Counted from the first letter of the stretch, positions 11,206 to 23,500 are shown. The stretch: DNA of 52,316 nt from Pelagophyceae sp. CCMP2097 (GCA_026770575.1 MU657253.1:1-52316), one strand, 5' to 3'. Numbers and translations: made by a program. The notes: generated from the letters alone by a model not told the origin.

Positions 11206-13529
11206 TCAAGTTGGGAGCGGCGGTGCTCGGCCTGAAGGCTCCTCGACGTCGAGGCCTACGCGCGCGTGCGTCGGGCGGCGCAGTCGCCTCGGAGCCGTCC
11301 GTCTGCAGCCGTGCGTCCGCCGCTGACAGACCGCGCGGCTCTTCTCACCCGACTCTGCGCCCGCGACGAGGTTTTGGAGGAAGCTCTCGGTGACGCGCGT
11401 GATGTTGACAATCTCGCTTCGGTCCATTTTGTCGATGGGCAGCTCGGTGTGCTCGCTGAGCGACTCTGTGAACCGCTCCAAGTGCTCCTGGAGGTTCTCA
11501 AACAGCTCGCGCTGCTTGGCTGCGTCGCTGCGGAGGTAGTAGCCGAAGACGTACGTCGCCTTGAGAGTGCGCCGGCAGTCGATGACCATCTCGTTGGCCG
11601 CCTTGAGGAACTGGACCTACGACTCCAAAGCGTCGGCGGCCCGCGGGTTCCCGCGGGTCCCGCGTCGCGACATCCAAGGCGCAACATACGTCGATCCAGC
11701 TGCCGTGCGTCGACTCTTGCAGCTGGACCATGCGCTTCTCCGTGGCCTCGAGCTGCTTGACGGCGAACTTTTGCGCCGAGCCGTGGCCTTGCCACCGCTT
11801 GTAGTAGTGCAGGTAGCGGTCCAGCTCGCGCTTCGCCTTGACCTGGTCGTCGTCGTCCTCCGACCCGTTCGGGTCGAACTTGTTGCCTAATCAGCCGCGG
11901 AGTGAGGCGATATCCCGAGGCGAGGGCTTTCCATCCCCGGGAGCGCTTAAAAAACGTCTTGCGCGAGTCTCGCGGCTGCTCACACTTGTAGTAGCCGCCG
12001 GTGCCCGTGCCGTGGTCTTTCCAGTCGCCCATGCACATCCAGCAGAATTCATACTTGCACTGCGAGCAGTTCATGTGGTTGCAGCCCTGATTCTTCTCGA
12101 TGCGCGTCGTGCACTTCGGGCACCGCCTGGCCAGCGCGGTGCGACGGGCGAAACGACCCCGATGCAAGGAAATCCCCCCGGCGTCCATCTGATACCCGGC
12201 ACCGTCCCCGTGACGGTCCACTGGACGCGGGCGCGCGCTTCGTGTTGGCGAGGATCCAGTTGGCCGTCTCCGACTCGTTCTGGCACTTCTCCAGCCAGAG
12301 TCTGACGAGGGCGCACGACGCCGGCTGGTGGCCCTCCTCGCCGCAGCGCATGCAGAACGACGCGCCGCAGCCGCCCGGGAGGCCGCACTTGACCTGCGCG
12401 ACGCACGACCCGGCGCGGACGACCTTGTCGCAGCCGGCGCCGGGGCAGTACCGCAGCTCCTTTGAAAAGGAGACGAAGTGTCCCAGGCAAAAGTTGGTGT
12501 ACTTTGCTGCCCGAACCGCGTCGACGCACTGCGCCATCAGCTCCGGCGGCACCAGAGTGGCGCACTTGTCCTCGGGACACGTCGCGTGCACCGCCGAGTT
12601 GCCTGCGCGCAGGCTGCCGCGGGGCGCCGCGGGCAAAGGCGGACGCACCCTCGTCCACGGCGTTGTTCAGGTAGAGTTTGTAGCACTCGCTGCAGAAGAA
12701 GTGGCCGCAGGGCGCGGCGACGCCCTCGGCGGCCGAGACGTCCCCGAGGCAGATGCGGCACTCCAACGTGGGCTCTTGGGACTGCGGCAGCGCCACGCCG
12801 CCCGACGGCCCGCGCTGCCACCGGTCAATGCCCGCACCTGCAGGGGCTTGGTGGGGCTTGGTGGGACGCGGCGGCGGCGGCGCGCGAAACGCACTCCGCA
12901 GCAGCGACGCGGCGTCGCAGACAAAGGCTTCCATGAGCCGCTCCGACGACCACCTGCGACCGGCGTCAACAACTTTCCAGGCAAGTTTGATACTCGACGT
13001 GGGGCCTTTCCCGCGCCGACCCGGAAGCGGGCTGGACCGGGCCGACGCGCGGCATGGCCATGAAAAAATGCCACAAGAGGCAGGAAAAGCCCCCCCCCTT
13101 CGAACCCCCGGCGGCCGTCTTCCGGCCGCGGGGCGCGGCCTTCTCGGGTCCGGGGCGCGGGCTCTTACCCGGAGTGGCGGAGGAGGGCCTCTGCGCTCGT
13201 GACGGGGATCTCGAGCATGTCTGCGAGCTCTGAGATCTTGGCGTTCTTCATCTTTTCGACCTGCGGCGTTTGCAGTGCGGGCCCTCGCGGCAGCGTCGGG
13301 GGAAATGCGTCAATTGGCGCGGGCGCACGTCGTGGCGCTCGAGGACGGAGTAGGCGCCGTCGGCGAGGCGGGCCGAGCCGACGCCGCGGCGGAGGTCTTC
13401 GGACTCTGAGAGCGATTCGGCCATCGTCGGCGCCTTCCCCCCCGCCGCGCAGACGGCATCATCGCCGTCCGCCTCGTCGTCCTCGTCCACCTCCGAGTAC
13501 GCGTAGTCATCGTCCTCCTCCTCCATCAC
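11206..13529 (-). CDS. Ariadne-type RBR E3 ubiquitin ligase
   Basis: The N-terminus MMEEEDDDYAYSEVDEDDE is the acidic start usual for ariadne proteins. It is followed by VEKMKNAKISELADMLEIP and LLRHSGWSSERLMEAF. RING1 is CRICLGDVSAAEGVAAPCGH. The IBR region contains CGEEGHQPASC and the WILANTK linker. RING2 has CPKCTTRIEKNQGCNHM, with the catalytic Cys expected in CNHM. The ariadne helices follow: RELDRYLHYYKRWQGH, QLQESTHGSWIDV, CRRTLKATYVFGYYL and NLQEHLERFTESLSE. At least seven introns join in frame. The protein takes ubiquitin from an E2 onto a RING2 Cys before transfer, as known for HHARI/ARIH1. The intron 12127-12226 begins GTCCAG and inserts Ala-Pro-Ala before CPKC. The gene is convergent with the PC-esterase gene, 168 bp apart. 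Confidence 0.9.
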
Positions 13530-13664
13530 CGCCCGCGTCGACGCCGCGTTCTGCCTCTCCGGAAAGGCTTTTTCGAAGACGGGCGGGTTTGGGCGATGAT
13601 CTCTCTCCGGGCGACGCCACGACGGACGACGGATCCAAGGCCCGGGGACTTTCGGTCGTAATTA

Positions 13665-14839
13665 TTATGGGGCGTCGCCCCCGGCCGGAACCGAGCCGGC
13701 GGCGGCATCGTCGTCCTCGCAGCGCCTACGACGGCGGCGATACGTGCCGCGCCCTGAAGCGCCCGGCGACGGAGGCGGGGCCCGCGCGGCGCCCACGGAC
13801 CATCGGATCGACTCGCAGCCTAGCGCGCGAGTGTGGGACCATCGCGAAAATCGATGGTGGCTCCTTTCTCGACGGTGCGGCGTCGGAGTGGTCTGGGAAG
13901 CGCACCGTCGCGGTCCACGATCTTGATGACGAACCCGGAAGTCGTCGACGACGAGTAGCGCCGGTGCAGCAGCTGCAGCGCATCGCGCACCAGACCCAGC
14001 GCCTCCGCCTTGGTCAGCTCCGGGTCGAACGCGCGGTCCAGGTGGCCCAGGATCAGAGCCGAGCCGACGCCTAGTTGCCGCCGTAAAAACTGGTCCTTCA
14101 AGTTTATGTCCTTCGAGCGTCCCAATGCGCCTCACCGTGCGCGCCGTAGCCGAGCTGGTGCGACGCGCCTGGTCGCACGCGTCGTCGCGTGGATCGAGAG
14201 GCGTTGCCCCGTCGAGCATTCGCCGACGCACCGGTGCCGTCAAGCCAGTACAGCGACGCCTCGTTGGCGCGCGGGTCGAACGCGCCGAGGAGCAGGTTGA
14301 GCCTGCGCGCGCCGCTCGCGCGTCAAGGTCGCACGTCAAGGTCGCGCGTCACGGTCGCTCGGACCGGCGCTCGGGATGGGGCGCCCGGGACGCACTTCGG
14401 CATCTGCCGCCTCTCCTTGCGCAGGCCGATGAGCCTGTGGCGTGCAGTCGTCTTTGGGTCGCGGGGTCGGGTGACTGACTTGCGGCGCGCGAGGTGGTGC
14501 GCTTCTGCCGGCGTCGGCGGCGAGTTGCAGCGGAGCTTGTAGCTGCGCAGCGCGAGGCGCATCGAGCCGCAGAACTCGTCGGCCTCGCCGGCGTCGCCCG
14601 TCGCCGCGAGGACGCAAAAGTCATCGAGTAAGGCCACCTTGTCGTGGTCGCCTAGCAACCGCGTCGACCGACCCACGCAGACCCAAGGGCGCACCGCTCA
14701 TGAGCACGCTGCCGCGACGGAAGGTGGCGTCGGCGGCGACGACGCAAAAGTCGCGGCCGGCGATGCCGACCGAGACGCCGTACGGGTCGCCGCGCACCAA
14801 GCCGAGGCCCAGCAGCGCGAAAAGGAACCGAGGACCCAT
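13665..14839 (-). CDS. 20S proteasome subunit beta type-2 (beta4) homologue
   Basis: Spliced exons give DPYGVSVGIAGRDFCVVAAD, then GDHDKVALLDDFCVLAATGD and SPPTPAEAHHLARRKL. LNLLLGAFDPRANEASLYWL, GASHQLGYGAHGVGSALILG, LDRAFDPELTKAEALGLVRD and GFVIKIVDRDG complete the domain. The DDHDK-like segment, the YKLR and RRK positions and YGAHG match PSMB2 rather than other beta subunits. This subunit is non-catalytic (no N-terminal Thr motif) and sits in the beta ring. Introns of about 50-90 nt join in frame at each site. The model extends past a stop at 13820 because GTGCGC...GCTAG at the DG codon gives a longer tail to 13665. Unusually, the N-terminus MGPRFLFALLGLGLVRG looks like a signal peptide. 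Confidence 0.88.
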
Positions 14840-15267
14840 CGCCGTCGAGGACCGAAGGCAGGCCCTTCCTCTGACAAGTCGGAGCCGGCGAGGCGAGCCG
14901 CGGGTCCGAGTAGGATGGTGTGCTGAACGCAGAGATCGCTAAACTTTAGCGAGCGCATAGGACAAAAAAAAAAAACTTGAATGGCGTCGGGACGTAAGAC
15001 AACTCCGGGTCCTACTTTCGCAACCGGCGCGCCGCTCTCCATCGAGCAGGCGCGCTCGGCTGCCGCGAAGAACCCCGAAATCGCTTCGAATTCCATGCAG
15101 CTCTTGTACCAGTCCTTGATCGAGCAGTCCGTCAACTGTCTCGGCAACCTTCCGACGCAGCCGCGCGCCCCCCCGGGGCCACCGAGGACCGACGAGGGAC
15201 CGCGCGGCGACGTCGGGCGCCAGCCTTGAGTTGCACGGTCTGTGAGCGGGCAAAAAACATTCTAAAA
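14840..15267. other. Interval between two minus-strand genes, with a weak plus-strand frame
   Basis: An A10 tract lies at about 14966-14975. An 83-codon plus-strand frame starts at 14981 (MASGRKTTPGPTFATGAPLS) and contains the helix-like segment SIEQARSAAAKNPEI. It has no recognised family and overlaps the 5' side of the proteasome gene. It may be a small gene or chance. Nothing else was identified. Confidence 0.3.
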
Positions 15268-16388
15268 TCATGACGGGTCGAATCGCACAACTTGTCGGGT
15301 CTGGTACCCGAGCGCTTTCAACGCGCCGCGGAGCGGCGGCCGCGTGCCGTCGCGGTTCCGCGGGCCGCAGAGGTCGTTCATCAGGCCCTCGGGGCCGCAG
15401 ACGAGGACCAGCGACCTGCGCAGGCAGAGTCCGGCGGGGGATGCATCGACGATCGATCAAGGCACGTACCTCGGCGCGGGCGGCGGGAGCGTCTCGGAGA
15501 TAGATTCAGCGCCGATGCGGCCGACGCGGACCGCCGTCGCCTCTGCGCTCTGCGCCGCCGAGACGACGTACGTGAGCCGCAGGCGTTTCGGGTACTTCGC
15601 GGCGAGCTCGTCGAGGTCGCCGCGGAGCAAAATGTCCTCCTCGGTGCGCGATGCGTAGAGCAAATCGAACGTCGTCAAGTCGGCGGCATCGGTGAGGGCC
15701 GCGCGGAGGATCTGGTACATGGGCGTGATGCCTAGGCGCGGGCGTGACGTCCCTCGGCCGCCACGGGACTCTTTCTCCAGGGCTTCAGCGGCGCGACGCC
15801 GGCGAGGACCCGTGCCGGCCGCGATCATGCTGATGGTCGGGACGACGTTTGGCGCGTAAAGGAACGTCACGACGGGCCTGCGTTCCATCGGTAAGTTCCG
15901 GCGCGAACCGAGCGCCTCTTCAGTTTCGCACCCTTGGAAGTCCATCGTGTCGCCGACCTTTAGTTTGTGGAACTGCTCGGAGAAGAAGCCGTTTGGGTAT
16001 CGCTTGATGACGAGGGCGAAGCTGCCCGGTTCGTCGATGCCGTCCACAGTCACGGGCGTGTACGCCCGCGACACCGACGACGCGTCCACCTAGGCTCATG
16101 GTTTGCATTCGGCAGGACAGCCCCTTGCCAGGCACGCACGGCGACGAGGTGCGCCGCGACGGGGAGGCCGAGCTTGTGCTTGGGCGTCGGCAGCGAAAAG
16201 GTAAAGCGCGCCGAATCGCGCGACACCGCCTCGACGCTCGAGAGGCGGCAATTCAGGCTCCTGCCCGGCTGCAGCGCCGAATCCAACGGCGGGAGGCGGT
16301 CCCGCGACGCGTAGTAGGCGTAGCCGGCGGCGGCGGCGGCGGCGGAGCCGCCGACCGCCGCCGCCACGCGGCCCTTGGAGAGGCGCAT
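15268..16388 (-). CDS. NADH-cytochrome b5 reductase
   Basis: The chosen start (16388) gives MRLSKGRVAAAVGGSAAAAA, an N-terminal hydrophobic anchor as in membrane-bound b5 reductases. The FAD lobe has LPVAAHLVAV joined across an intron to DASSVSRAYTPVTVDG, the RxYTP flavin motif, then HKLKVGDTMDFQGPVVTFLY. The NADH lobe has SMIAAGTGITPMYQILRAAL, the GTGITP pyridine-nucleotide motif, with RTEEDILLRGDLDELA. The C-terminal CGPEGLMNDLCGP follows. All five introns join in frame; 15732-15809 begins GTCCTC and interrupts the GTG-ITP motif. The enzyme transfers electrons from NADH to cytochrome b5 for fatty-acid desaturation and sterol reactions, at the ER or outer mitochondrial membrane. A 41-codon upstream in-phase alternative (16512) is less likely because it requires a frame change. 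Confidence 0.9.
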
Positions 16389-16530
16389 CCAAGCTGCGGC
16401 CGTACCCGCGCTGGAAAGTTCTTGCCAGTGGCCGCGCGCTGCGAGCGGTCGTGACGCTGGTGCACGGCAGGGCAAACGAGTCGAGTCGCTGAATGGAAAC
16501 CCGCAGCGTCACGACGCGGCGCTGCTCCGG

Positions 16531-18108
16531 ATGGCGCTCGTCTGCCTCTTGGGCAGCCTTTTGGTGGGCGGCGTTGGGGCGTTGACGAACGTTAACGTCG
16601 ACGTCCAGACGCGGCTCGCGCGCCCTATGCCAAAGGGCACGCCGCTGCAGCGCTACCCAGCAAAGGACTTATGCAGCCGCTGCGGCCTCTGCGACACGTC
16701 TCTCATTTCGCGCGTCAAGGACGCCTGCGCGTTCATCGGCCGCGGCCAGTCCCGCCTCGTCGACATGGAGGCGGCGGTGCACGGCCGCAGCCGGGACGAG
16801 GCCGACGAGGAAGAGGTCTACTTTGGCGTCGGCGCGGAAACTTTGGAGTACGTCAAGATGCAGCGCCAATGGCGGCCCGCCGACGCGGCGTGGACGGGCG
16901 TCGTCACGTCCATCGCCGCTGCCGCGTTGGAGGCCGGCCTCGTCGACGCCGTGCTGGTGCGTCCGCGCCTCGGGGAAGAAGTGGTCGTATCCGCTCTCTA
17001 GGGCGTCGGGTCTGAGGATTCGTCAAAACCGCACCTGCGCATGCGGCCAAAACCCGTGCTCTGCCGCACGGCGGCGGAAGTCTTTGCGCAGTGCGCGGGC
17101 GTAAAGCCGACGCTGTCGCCGACGTTGGAGCTGCTCGACGCGGTGCGCAACGACCCGTCGATCAAAAGGTTGATGTTCCTCGGCGTCGGCTGCCAGGTGC
17201 AGGCTCTGCGCGCTGTCGAGCAAGACCTCGGCCTCGAGGAGCTTTACGTCGTCGGGACCAACTGCGCCGACAACGTGCGCAGCGGCGAGGCGCTCCAAAG
17301 GTTCATGGAGGCCGTGTCCACGACGCCCGAGACGGCCGTGGGGTTCGAATTCATGCAGGACTACAAGGTACTAAGTTTTTGTGCCTCGGCGTCTCTCAAC
17401 GTTGTCTAGGTGCACGTGAAGCACGTCGGCGGCCGCTACGAGAAGGTGCCCGTCTTCGTGCTGCCTTCCGAGCAGCTCAAGGACGTGATCGCGGAGTCGT
17501 GCTACTCGTGCTTCGACTATTCGAACGCGCTCGCGGACGTCGTCGTCGGGTACATGGCCACGCCCGACGAGGGCGTCGAGATGACGGAGCACTCGCAGTA
17601 CGTCGTCACGCGCAACGAAAACGGCAAAAAACTCTTGGACTTGATCCGGAGCAAAGCCACGTTTTCCAAAGACGTCCAATCGCGCGGCAAGCGCGTCGGC
17701 TTCGCCAAGCAGGTCACGGAGCAGGATTTGACCACGCTCTTCCTCGGCGCCAAGCCTCGGATTTGGGCTTTACCGCTCTGGATCGCAAACCTGGCCTCCA
17801 AGGTGCTCGGCCGCGTCGGGCCCGCGGGCGTCGAGTTTGCGAAGAACTCCATAGACTACCACCAGCTCCGCAACGCTATCCACGTGCGCGTCAAGCACGG
17901 CGAGTGACTCTTTTCCGCGCGAGGGATCGATCCTTTGCGCGCGTCCTTGCGACGCCGCATGATAGGCGACGCGCGCGGGGAAGAGCACGTGCCGTCGTAC
18001 GCCAGGACCATCGAGCAGAAGCACTATCCCGGCTTCACCGACGAACTCGTCGAGCGCTACCGCACGGAGGTCCAGACCAGGGCCGACGACGCGGCCCCGC
18101 GACGATGA
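16531..18108 (+). CDS. HCAR / F-DVR (BciB) family ferredoxin-dependent chlorophyll reductase homologue
   Basis: The start gives MALVCLLGSLLVGGVGALTN, a hydrophobic presequence suited to a complex plastid. CSRCGLCDTSLISRVKDACA carries the clustered Cys residues of the FrhB/FdhB iron-sulfur family. Further exons give GVGCQVQALRAVEQ, VGTNCADNVRSGEAL and AESCYSCFDYSNALADVVVG. Family members reduce 7-hydroxymethyl chlorophyll a (HCAR) or the 8-vinyl group of divinyl chlorophyllides (F-DVR), taking electrons from ferredoxin. Which reaction applies cannot be told from sequence alone. The intron near 17369 (GTACTAAG...GTCTAG) is only 42 nt. The stop at 17907 can be bypassed by a GC-AG intron (GCGAGT...GATAG) that adds EEHVPSYARTIEQKHYP and ends at 18108; this last exon is less certain. 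Confidence 0.82.
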
Positions 18109-18402
18109 TGCCGTTAACTGTTGCCGCACGGAGCGCACCCCTTCCCCGAAGTGCTTCCCCGCACCGACGGCGACTTTTTCCGCACCGGAATTGCACCGGC
18201 GACTCAGACTCTTCTCGGGACCGACCGGGACGGCGACTCGGAGTTCGAGGGGTCCACGGAGCGCGCGTGACTGCACGGAGCGCACACGGCGCCCCGACGT
18301 CGCACCGCGTCCGGCTCGCGCGGGCATTGGAAATTGGAATCGTTCCCTGCTGGCACCAACGGCTTTCCACGGAAGCCGACTCGGAGTTCGAACGAGCGCG
18401 AG

Positions 18403-20560
18403 ATGGACGTCTGGCGCAGCAGCGAGACGATCGACCTCACGGGCAGGTGCGTCTTCCATTTTCCCGAGATCGTGCGGACGCGCGGCGTAGGGACGAGGTG
18501 CCGCCACCGGCGCCACCGGTGTCGACGATGCAGCAGCGCTTGCTGCAGCAAACTCTGGCCAACGCGCACAACAACAAGGCGCGGATCAAGACCCAGAAGC
18601 GCCACCGCGACATGGCCGCCATACAAGCAGCGTACGCCGCCGCCGCCAAGGCGCCGACGCCGCCCGCCGCCGGCGCGGAGGACGACGACGAGGACGCGGA
18701 CGACGACGTCGCGTTCGCAGAATACTCGCCGCTCAAGCTCGCAGTCGGCAAGCCGCACCCGTGAGCTTTGTGGGAGAGGCCCGGGCCGACCGGCGGGCGC
18801 GAGGGCGGGGGAAATCGCCTCGGCGCCCGCCTCGTCCGCCGTCGAGCCTCGCGCGCCCTCACGCGCCCCGCGCCGCAGGGACCCAGTCGTCGAAAACGCC
18901 AGTGAGTCCCCCGCTTCGTCGACGGCGCGCGCCGATCCGGGACGTAACCCGCAGGTCTCGCCGCCGTGGAGCCGCCGGACCTCGAGGCGGACCCGCTTAT
19001 CGGTGCGCGTCTTGTGGCGAAGCGTCCTTGTCGTGCCCAAGGCCTTTGCCTAGGCCTCGAAGCGGCGGTGATCGACGAGGGCAAGCTGTCGAGCCTGCAG
19101 CTGGAGAGCGTGGCGTACGCACGGCAGCGCTTCGAGCAGCGCCTGGCGCAAAGGGAGCGGTGCGGCTTCTTCATCGGCGACGGAGCAGGCATGGGCAAGG
19201 GCCGCCAGTGCGTGCCGCGGGGCGCGGGGCGCGGGACGCGGGGCACGCACTGGCGGCCCTTGCCCATGCCCGCGCCGTCGCCGATGAGGGCGTGGCGCGG
19301 GAGGGCGGCGCCTTTTGAGACTCGAGCGGCCCCGCAGGCTCGCGGGCATCATCGCGCAGAACTGGGCCGCGGGCATCCGGCGGCACATTTGGATCTCCGT
19401 GAGCAACGACCTCAAGTACGACGCGGAGCGCGACCTTTTGGATTTGGGCCTTGGCGAGATCCGCGTCGAGGTGCTCTCGCAGTGCGGCTACGGCCGCGGG
19501 CTGCCGCTGCGCGAGGGCGTCATTTTTTCTACTTACGCTTCCCTCATCGCCGGCCAGAGGCAGGGCAGCGGCGGGTCTCGCATGGACCAGTTGGCGCACT
19601 GGTGCGGCAAGGATTTCCAGGGCTGCCTGCTCTTCGACGAGTCGCACAAGGCGAAGAATTTGTTCAACGTGGGAGGCAAGCCCACAAAGGTCGGCCAGGC
19701 CGTCCTCGAGCTGCAGAGGCGGCTGCCAGATGCGCGCGTCGTCTACTGCTCCGCGACGGGCGCCTCGGAGCCGAAGCACCTCGGGTACATGGCCAGGCTG
19801 GGCCTGTGGGGTGCGGCGGACTCTCCGTTTGCCACTTTTGACGCGTTCATCGCCGACGTCGACAAGCGCGGCGTCGGCATGATGGAGCTCGTGGCCATGC
19901 ATTTGAAACAGCGCGGCGCTTTAGTCTGCCGCGCTTTGTCGTTCCAGAGGTGCGAGTTTGAGCTGGTGGACGGCGTGATGGACGGTTTGATGGAGCGCGT
20001 CTACGACCGCGCCGTCGAGCTCTGGGACCTTTTGCGCGTCACCATCATCTCCATGCAGAGCCGCAACGAGCTCGACGACCCCTTTGCGCGGCCCGAGGAA
20101 ATGGACGAAGACGGGGAGCCGGTGCAGGTCACAAAGGGCGGCAAGTATTCGCAAATGGCGTTCTGGCGCTACTTTTGGGGCGCGCACCAGCGCTTCATGA
20201 AGGACTTGTGCGTGGCCTCCAAGGTGCCCGCCGTCGTCGGCCTCGTCAAGGACTCGCTCGCCGACGGCAAGTGCGTCGTCATCGGCCTCCAGGCCACGGG
20301 CGAGGCGCGCACGCTGGACGCCATCGAGGAGTACGGCGAGGAGATGAGCGACTTTGTCTCGGCGCCGCGCGCGACGCTGGACCGCCTCATCAAGAAGATC
20401 TTTTTTGTCCCCGGCGAGGATGACGATTCCTCGCAGCGCGACGGCAGCGACGACGAGATCGACACGGCGCCCCTCGGCCGGTCCGTGCGATCGACGCGCA
20501 ACTCGCGCCGCGCGGCCAAGACGGTGGAGTACGACGACTACAAGGTGGACAACGGCAGCA

Positions 20561-20597
<37 letters not shown>

Positions 20598-23500
20598 AGC
20601 CGCGACGAAGAAGCAGCTAGCCAGAGACGGCATCGAGCTGTTTGTCACGCAGGTCCGCCAGAAGCAGGCCTCGGGCCAGCTCCGCGTCGGCGCCGCAAGA
20701 AGCCCGCGCCGACTCGGCAAACACCAACGCACGGAGAGGGATACCGAGCCATGAGCAGAGGCGACGCCGGGGAAGGCGCTCGTGGTGACCGCCATCCGTT
20801 TAGGTCGAGTCGTATTCGGCGCCTTTCTACTCCGTGGGCTGGGAGTCTGGGGGTTCTTCCAAGTTCACGGCTGCCCAGATCGAGCGCATTCTCGTCCTCG
20901 ACGCGCCGCGGGCGCGCGGCCACAAAAAGACCACGACGACGGCGGCGGCGAACCGATCAAAGTATTTCGAGTCCGACGACGAAGACGCCGAGCCGCCACG
21001 CAAGCACCTGCGCAAGGCGGCCGCGCGCGCGGCGTCGCCGGTCGGGTCGCCGGGCGGGTTCAGCGACGAGGATTCCGAGGCCGAGGCGCCGAAGCGCGCG
21101 GCTTCGAGATGGGCGCAAAAGTCTGCGGGCAAAAGTCCGCGGTGCCGCGGCGCCGGCGCGCCGTCGCGGCAGTTTGAAAAGCCGTCCTGGTCCTCCGAGT
21201 CATTTGATTTTGAGGACTCGGGGGACGAGGCCAAGCCCAAGAAGACCAAGGCGCGGCGCATCGTCGACTCGGACGACGACGAACCGAAACGCGGGGCGTC
21301 GGCGAAGAAGGCCAAGGTGGCCGCTGGAAAGTCCGAGTCGGCCCTTAAGTCGGCGAAGAAGGAAGAGGAGGAGGAAGACGTCAAGCCGGCGGTCAAGGAC
21401 GACGACGACGACTTCCCGGACCCGCACGCGGTGCGGCGCGAGGTGCGGCGCCGCTTCCTGGCGGCGTCGGACGCGCTGGGCCTGCCCGGGAATCCTCTGG
21501 ACACTCTCATATCCGACCTCGGCGGTTCGTCCAAAGTCGCCGAGCTTACGGGCCGCAAGGGCCGCATGGTGCGCGACGAATCGACGAACCGCGTCGTCTA
21601 CGAGAAGCGGAGCGCGGGGAACGGCAAGTCTCTGGACATGCAGAACATGTTCGAAAAGGGAGAGTTCCAGGCCGGACGCAAGCTCGTCGCCATCATCTCC
21701 GAGGCCGCCTCGGCGGGCATCTCGCTCCAGGCCGACCGCCGCGTCGGCAACCAGCGCCGCCGCGTCCACATCACGCTCGAGCTGCCCTGGTACGCAGCGC
21801 CCGTGGGCAAACATGGCAGAGTGTACCACAGAGACGCCTTTATCGACAGAAAACGCTAGGTCTGCGGACAAGGCGATCCAGCAGCTGGGCCGTTCGCACC
21901 GGTCGAACCAGTCTTCTGCGCCGCAGTACAAGTTCCTCATTTCGAGCGTCGGAGGCGAGCGGCGCTTCGCGTCCGCCGTGGCGCGCCGGCTCGAGGCTTT
22001 GGGCGCGCTGACGCAGGGGGACCGCCGCGCCACCGTGGGCGCCAAGGGCCTGGGCCTGTCGGCGTTTAACTTTGAGACGAAGTGGGGCCTGCGGGCCATG
22101 CAGCTGCTCTTCAAGATCATCGCCGGCGCCGCCCAGGCGCCCTTCGCGCTGCCCGTGCTCCCCTGCGAGGAAAAGGCCGTCTTCATCGAGCGCGTCGCCA
22201 ACGAGGCGCAGGGGTCGTCGTTCGGCTACACGACTGAACCGAAGGACATCCTGTTCTCGTTCGTGTCGCACAAGGCCGAAGACGCCGGCGAGGACGCCGA
22301 CGTCAAGGTGAAGCCAGAGGCCGCCGAGGCGGAAGAAGTGGTCATCAGCGGCGGCGGGTCGTCTTTGCCGCACTCGCGGCCGCACTGCGAGGCGTTCCCC
22401 TTTGCGTCCACGGTGCCGAGACCGCGTCGAAGAAGACTGTCCGAGACCCAGGACCGCCAGCGGCGCACACAGAGTGCACACCGCCGGAGGCAAGACATCC
22501 GGGTGGTTGCGACCGCCTTTCGAATGCCAGAACCCCCTTGCCGAATGCCCCCTCTAGGCGCACGCGGAAGCCTGCGCCAAGTGCTACTGCTTTGTCTGCG
22601 ACTGCCCCATTTCCAAGTGCCCGAACTGGGACACGCACTGCGACGCCTCGGACGCCGGGCCCGACGCGCAGCTGTGGAAGGCGAAGCGCAAGGCCTCTAC
22701 GGACGTCGGCTTCCCGGAAGCGGCCAAGTTTTGGCTCAAGGGCGTCGGCGTGGACATCGACTTCGCGGGCAACCCGTCGCCAAAGGCTTTGGGCGTCGGC
22801 AAGTTCCTGAACCGGCTCTTGGGCCTGCGGTTGGCGCAGCAGAATTTGATCTTCGACTTTTTTGCGCAGCTCGTAGACTCCGTCGTCCGCGCGGCGCGGC
22901 GCGAGGGCAAGTACGACGAGGCCATCAAGGAGCTCTCGGGCCAGCGCGTCCGCGTCGTCGACGACACAGTTTTGAACGCCGGCTCCGCGGCCGAAGACCG
23001 CCTCCGGCTCCTCCGCGTCCAGGTCGACCGCGGCATCCTTTTGAAATCGGCGGAAGCGACGTTGGCCCAGGCGGTGGAGGACGCCAAGCGGTCCGCGGAG
23101 GCGCACGTGGCGCGGCCGTTTTTGGACATGCGGCGCGCCAAGCCGCTGCGGGAGATGAACGGGTTTTACCTTTCGAAGCTGCCGCACCCAATCTCGAAAA
23201 AGCGCATGCCCATCCTCGCGCTCCGCGCCAAGACTTTCACGCCTGGCGACACTTCGGGCAACGTCCGCGTCTACCGGCCGGGCACGGGCATCTCGCAGAT
23301 GCAAATGACCGACGTGCTGCAGAAGTACCAGCGCAGCGACGCCGCCGCCATCAAGCCGCACTGGGACGCCGCCTACGACGCCGCTGACGCGCAGTGCTCG
23401 CACGGGCCCAACTGCGCGCATGGCGCCACCTGCCAGGTCGGCCGGCGCACGCAGGACAAGTTCGTCCTCGCCGGCTCGCTTTTGCAGTCGATGCGCACGG

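Noticed and set aside
17091..18764. Long second frame across the HCAR/F-DVR 3' exons as one protein
   Set aside because: It is Arg-rich out-of-frame translation; only its last part, from the SBNO start, is real coding sequence.
20568..20600. (GAC)n run as a microsatellite outside genes
   Set aside because: It is in frame and encodes an acidic Asp run inside the SBNO protein.
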